Shown one piece after another: positions 13,991 through 14,361 of a DNA stretch of 14,361 bases; the stretch's first letter is position 1, and the number at the start of each line of letters is the position of its first letter. The stretch is from Xenorhabdus ishibashii. GTDB taxonomy: Bacteria; Pseudomonadota; Gammaproteobacteria; Enterobacterales; Enterobacteriaceae. The notes beneath the pieces were generated by a model that was given only the letters and a program-made list of their open reading frames with translations, was not told the origin of the DNA and searched no databases. Location: assembly GCF_002632755.1 (NCBI RefSeq), contig NZ_NJAK01000005.1:1-14361 (forward strand), in the 5' to 3' direction. The position numbers and the translations under genes were made by a program.

Positions 13991-14350
13991 TCAGGCCATC
14001 AGCACATCTAAATCGTCGGGTTCATCGCTTTCTACCGGATTTCGGCGGCGGGAAACCGGATCAAAGCCCAGCAATGACGACATTTTTATCATGATTTTTT
14101 CCGCATCGGCTTTCGCTTTCAGTGAGGGGTTACTGGTCGCTGCACCGCGTGAACCTTCCACTGCGAACCCGCGCACTTCAATGTCTTCAACGGCTTTACG
14201 GTAAATCGCATAGTTAACGCAATAGAGTTCTAAGTTGTTCCAGTCTGCTGGGCTGAGATCTTCCCGTTCGTTGAGGATTTTGGCTTTTGATTTCCATTGC
14301 TCGGCGGCAATCTCATTTAAATAAACGGGGGGTTTGGGTGCTCTTGCCAT
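13991..14350 (-). CDS. Terminase small subunit (P27 family)
   Basis: A 119-residue protein starting MARAPKPPVYLNEIAAEQWK. 'LSPADWNNLELYCVNYAIYR', 'GSRGAATSNPSLKAKADAEK' and 'MIKMSSLLGFDPVSRRRN' match the order of features in the P27 family: helical DNA-binding part, the 'NPsl' segment, and the 'lGldPssR' motif close to the end. The small subunit recognises the packaging site and directs the large subunit to it. The tail 'ESDEPDDLDVLMA' is acidic and may contact the large subunit. The ATG at 14350 is near the window edge, so its upstream signals cannot be judged. It is followed after 11 nt by terL. Confidence 0.92.
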   Translation of the reverse strand: MARAPKPPVYLNEIAAEQWKSKAKILNEREDLSPADWNNLELYCVNYAIYRKAVEDIEVRGFAVEGSRGAATSNPSLKAKADAEKIMIKMSSLLGFDPVSRRRNPVESDEPDDLDVLMA

Positions 14351-14361
14351 AATCTATTGTT

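Overview
The window looks like part of a phage-satellite type genomic island from an enterobacterium. The small-gene repertoire (P4-type integrase, AlpA, Rha, Icd/Ash-like protein, DUF4222-like protein, zinc-finger/TOPRIM/DUF927 primase) is typical of Enterobacterales; the moderate-to-low GC and AT-rich intergenic DNA suggest the Morganellaceae (Xenorhabdus, Photorhabdus, Providencia, Proteus), but this host guess is weak. Almost every gene is on the minus strand, so the layout is best read from 14361 down to 1.

Right part (14361-11211): terminase small subunit, frameshifted terminase large subunit, an 0.8-kb gene-free stretch packed with stem-loops (array B), then a small OB-fold/SSB-like gene. 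Next comes a gene-free AT-rich region (10845-11210) with a 24-bp direct repeat, which I take as the attachment/integrase control region.

Middle (10844-3011): tyrosine integrase, two AlpA-like regulators, a Rha-family protein, a second gene-free stem-loop stretch (array A), a divergent ribbon-helix-helix gene facing a promoter for the Icd/Ash-like operon, a DUF4222-like gene, a small unknown gene, and the primase-helicase. Immediately after the primase lies an iteron cluster bounded by perfect 25-bp inverted repeats, a good candidate replication origin. Two small genes and a terminator close this part.

Left part (2865-1): HK97-type major capsid (frameshifted), prohead protease, portal (running off the window). 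A P4/PICI-like integration-replication half joined to its own HK97-type head genes matches the capsid-forming PICI plan (int, alpA, primase, capsid, protease, portal, terminases), in which an island makes its own capsids and takes tails from a helper phage. Terminase genes lying just before the integrase suggest that the window crosses an island-to-island junction: two tandem copies, or a circular form.

Two things stand out. First, arrays A and B are chains of about 13 and 17 stem-loops with different stems. They share a 47-nt module in which stem bases change in compensating pairs, and both begin just after a stop codon (rha, terL); I do not recognise them as a known repeat family. Second, at least twenty one-base indels break the capsid, primase, terminase and small genes while neighbouring genes stay clean, which may be sequencing error rather than decay.
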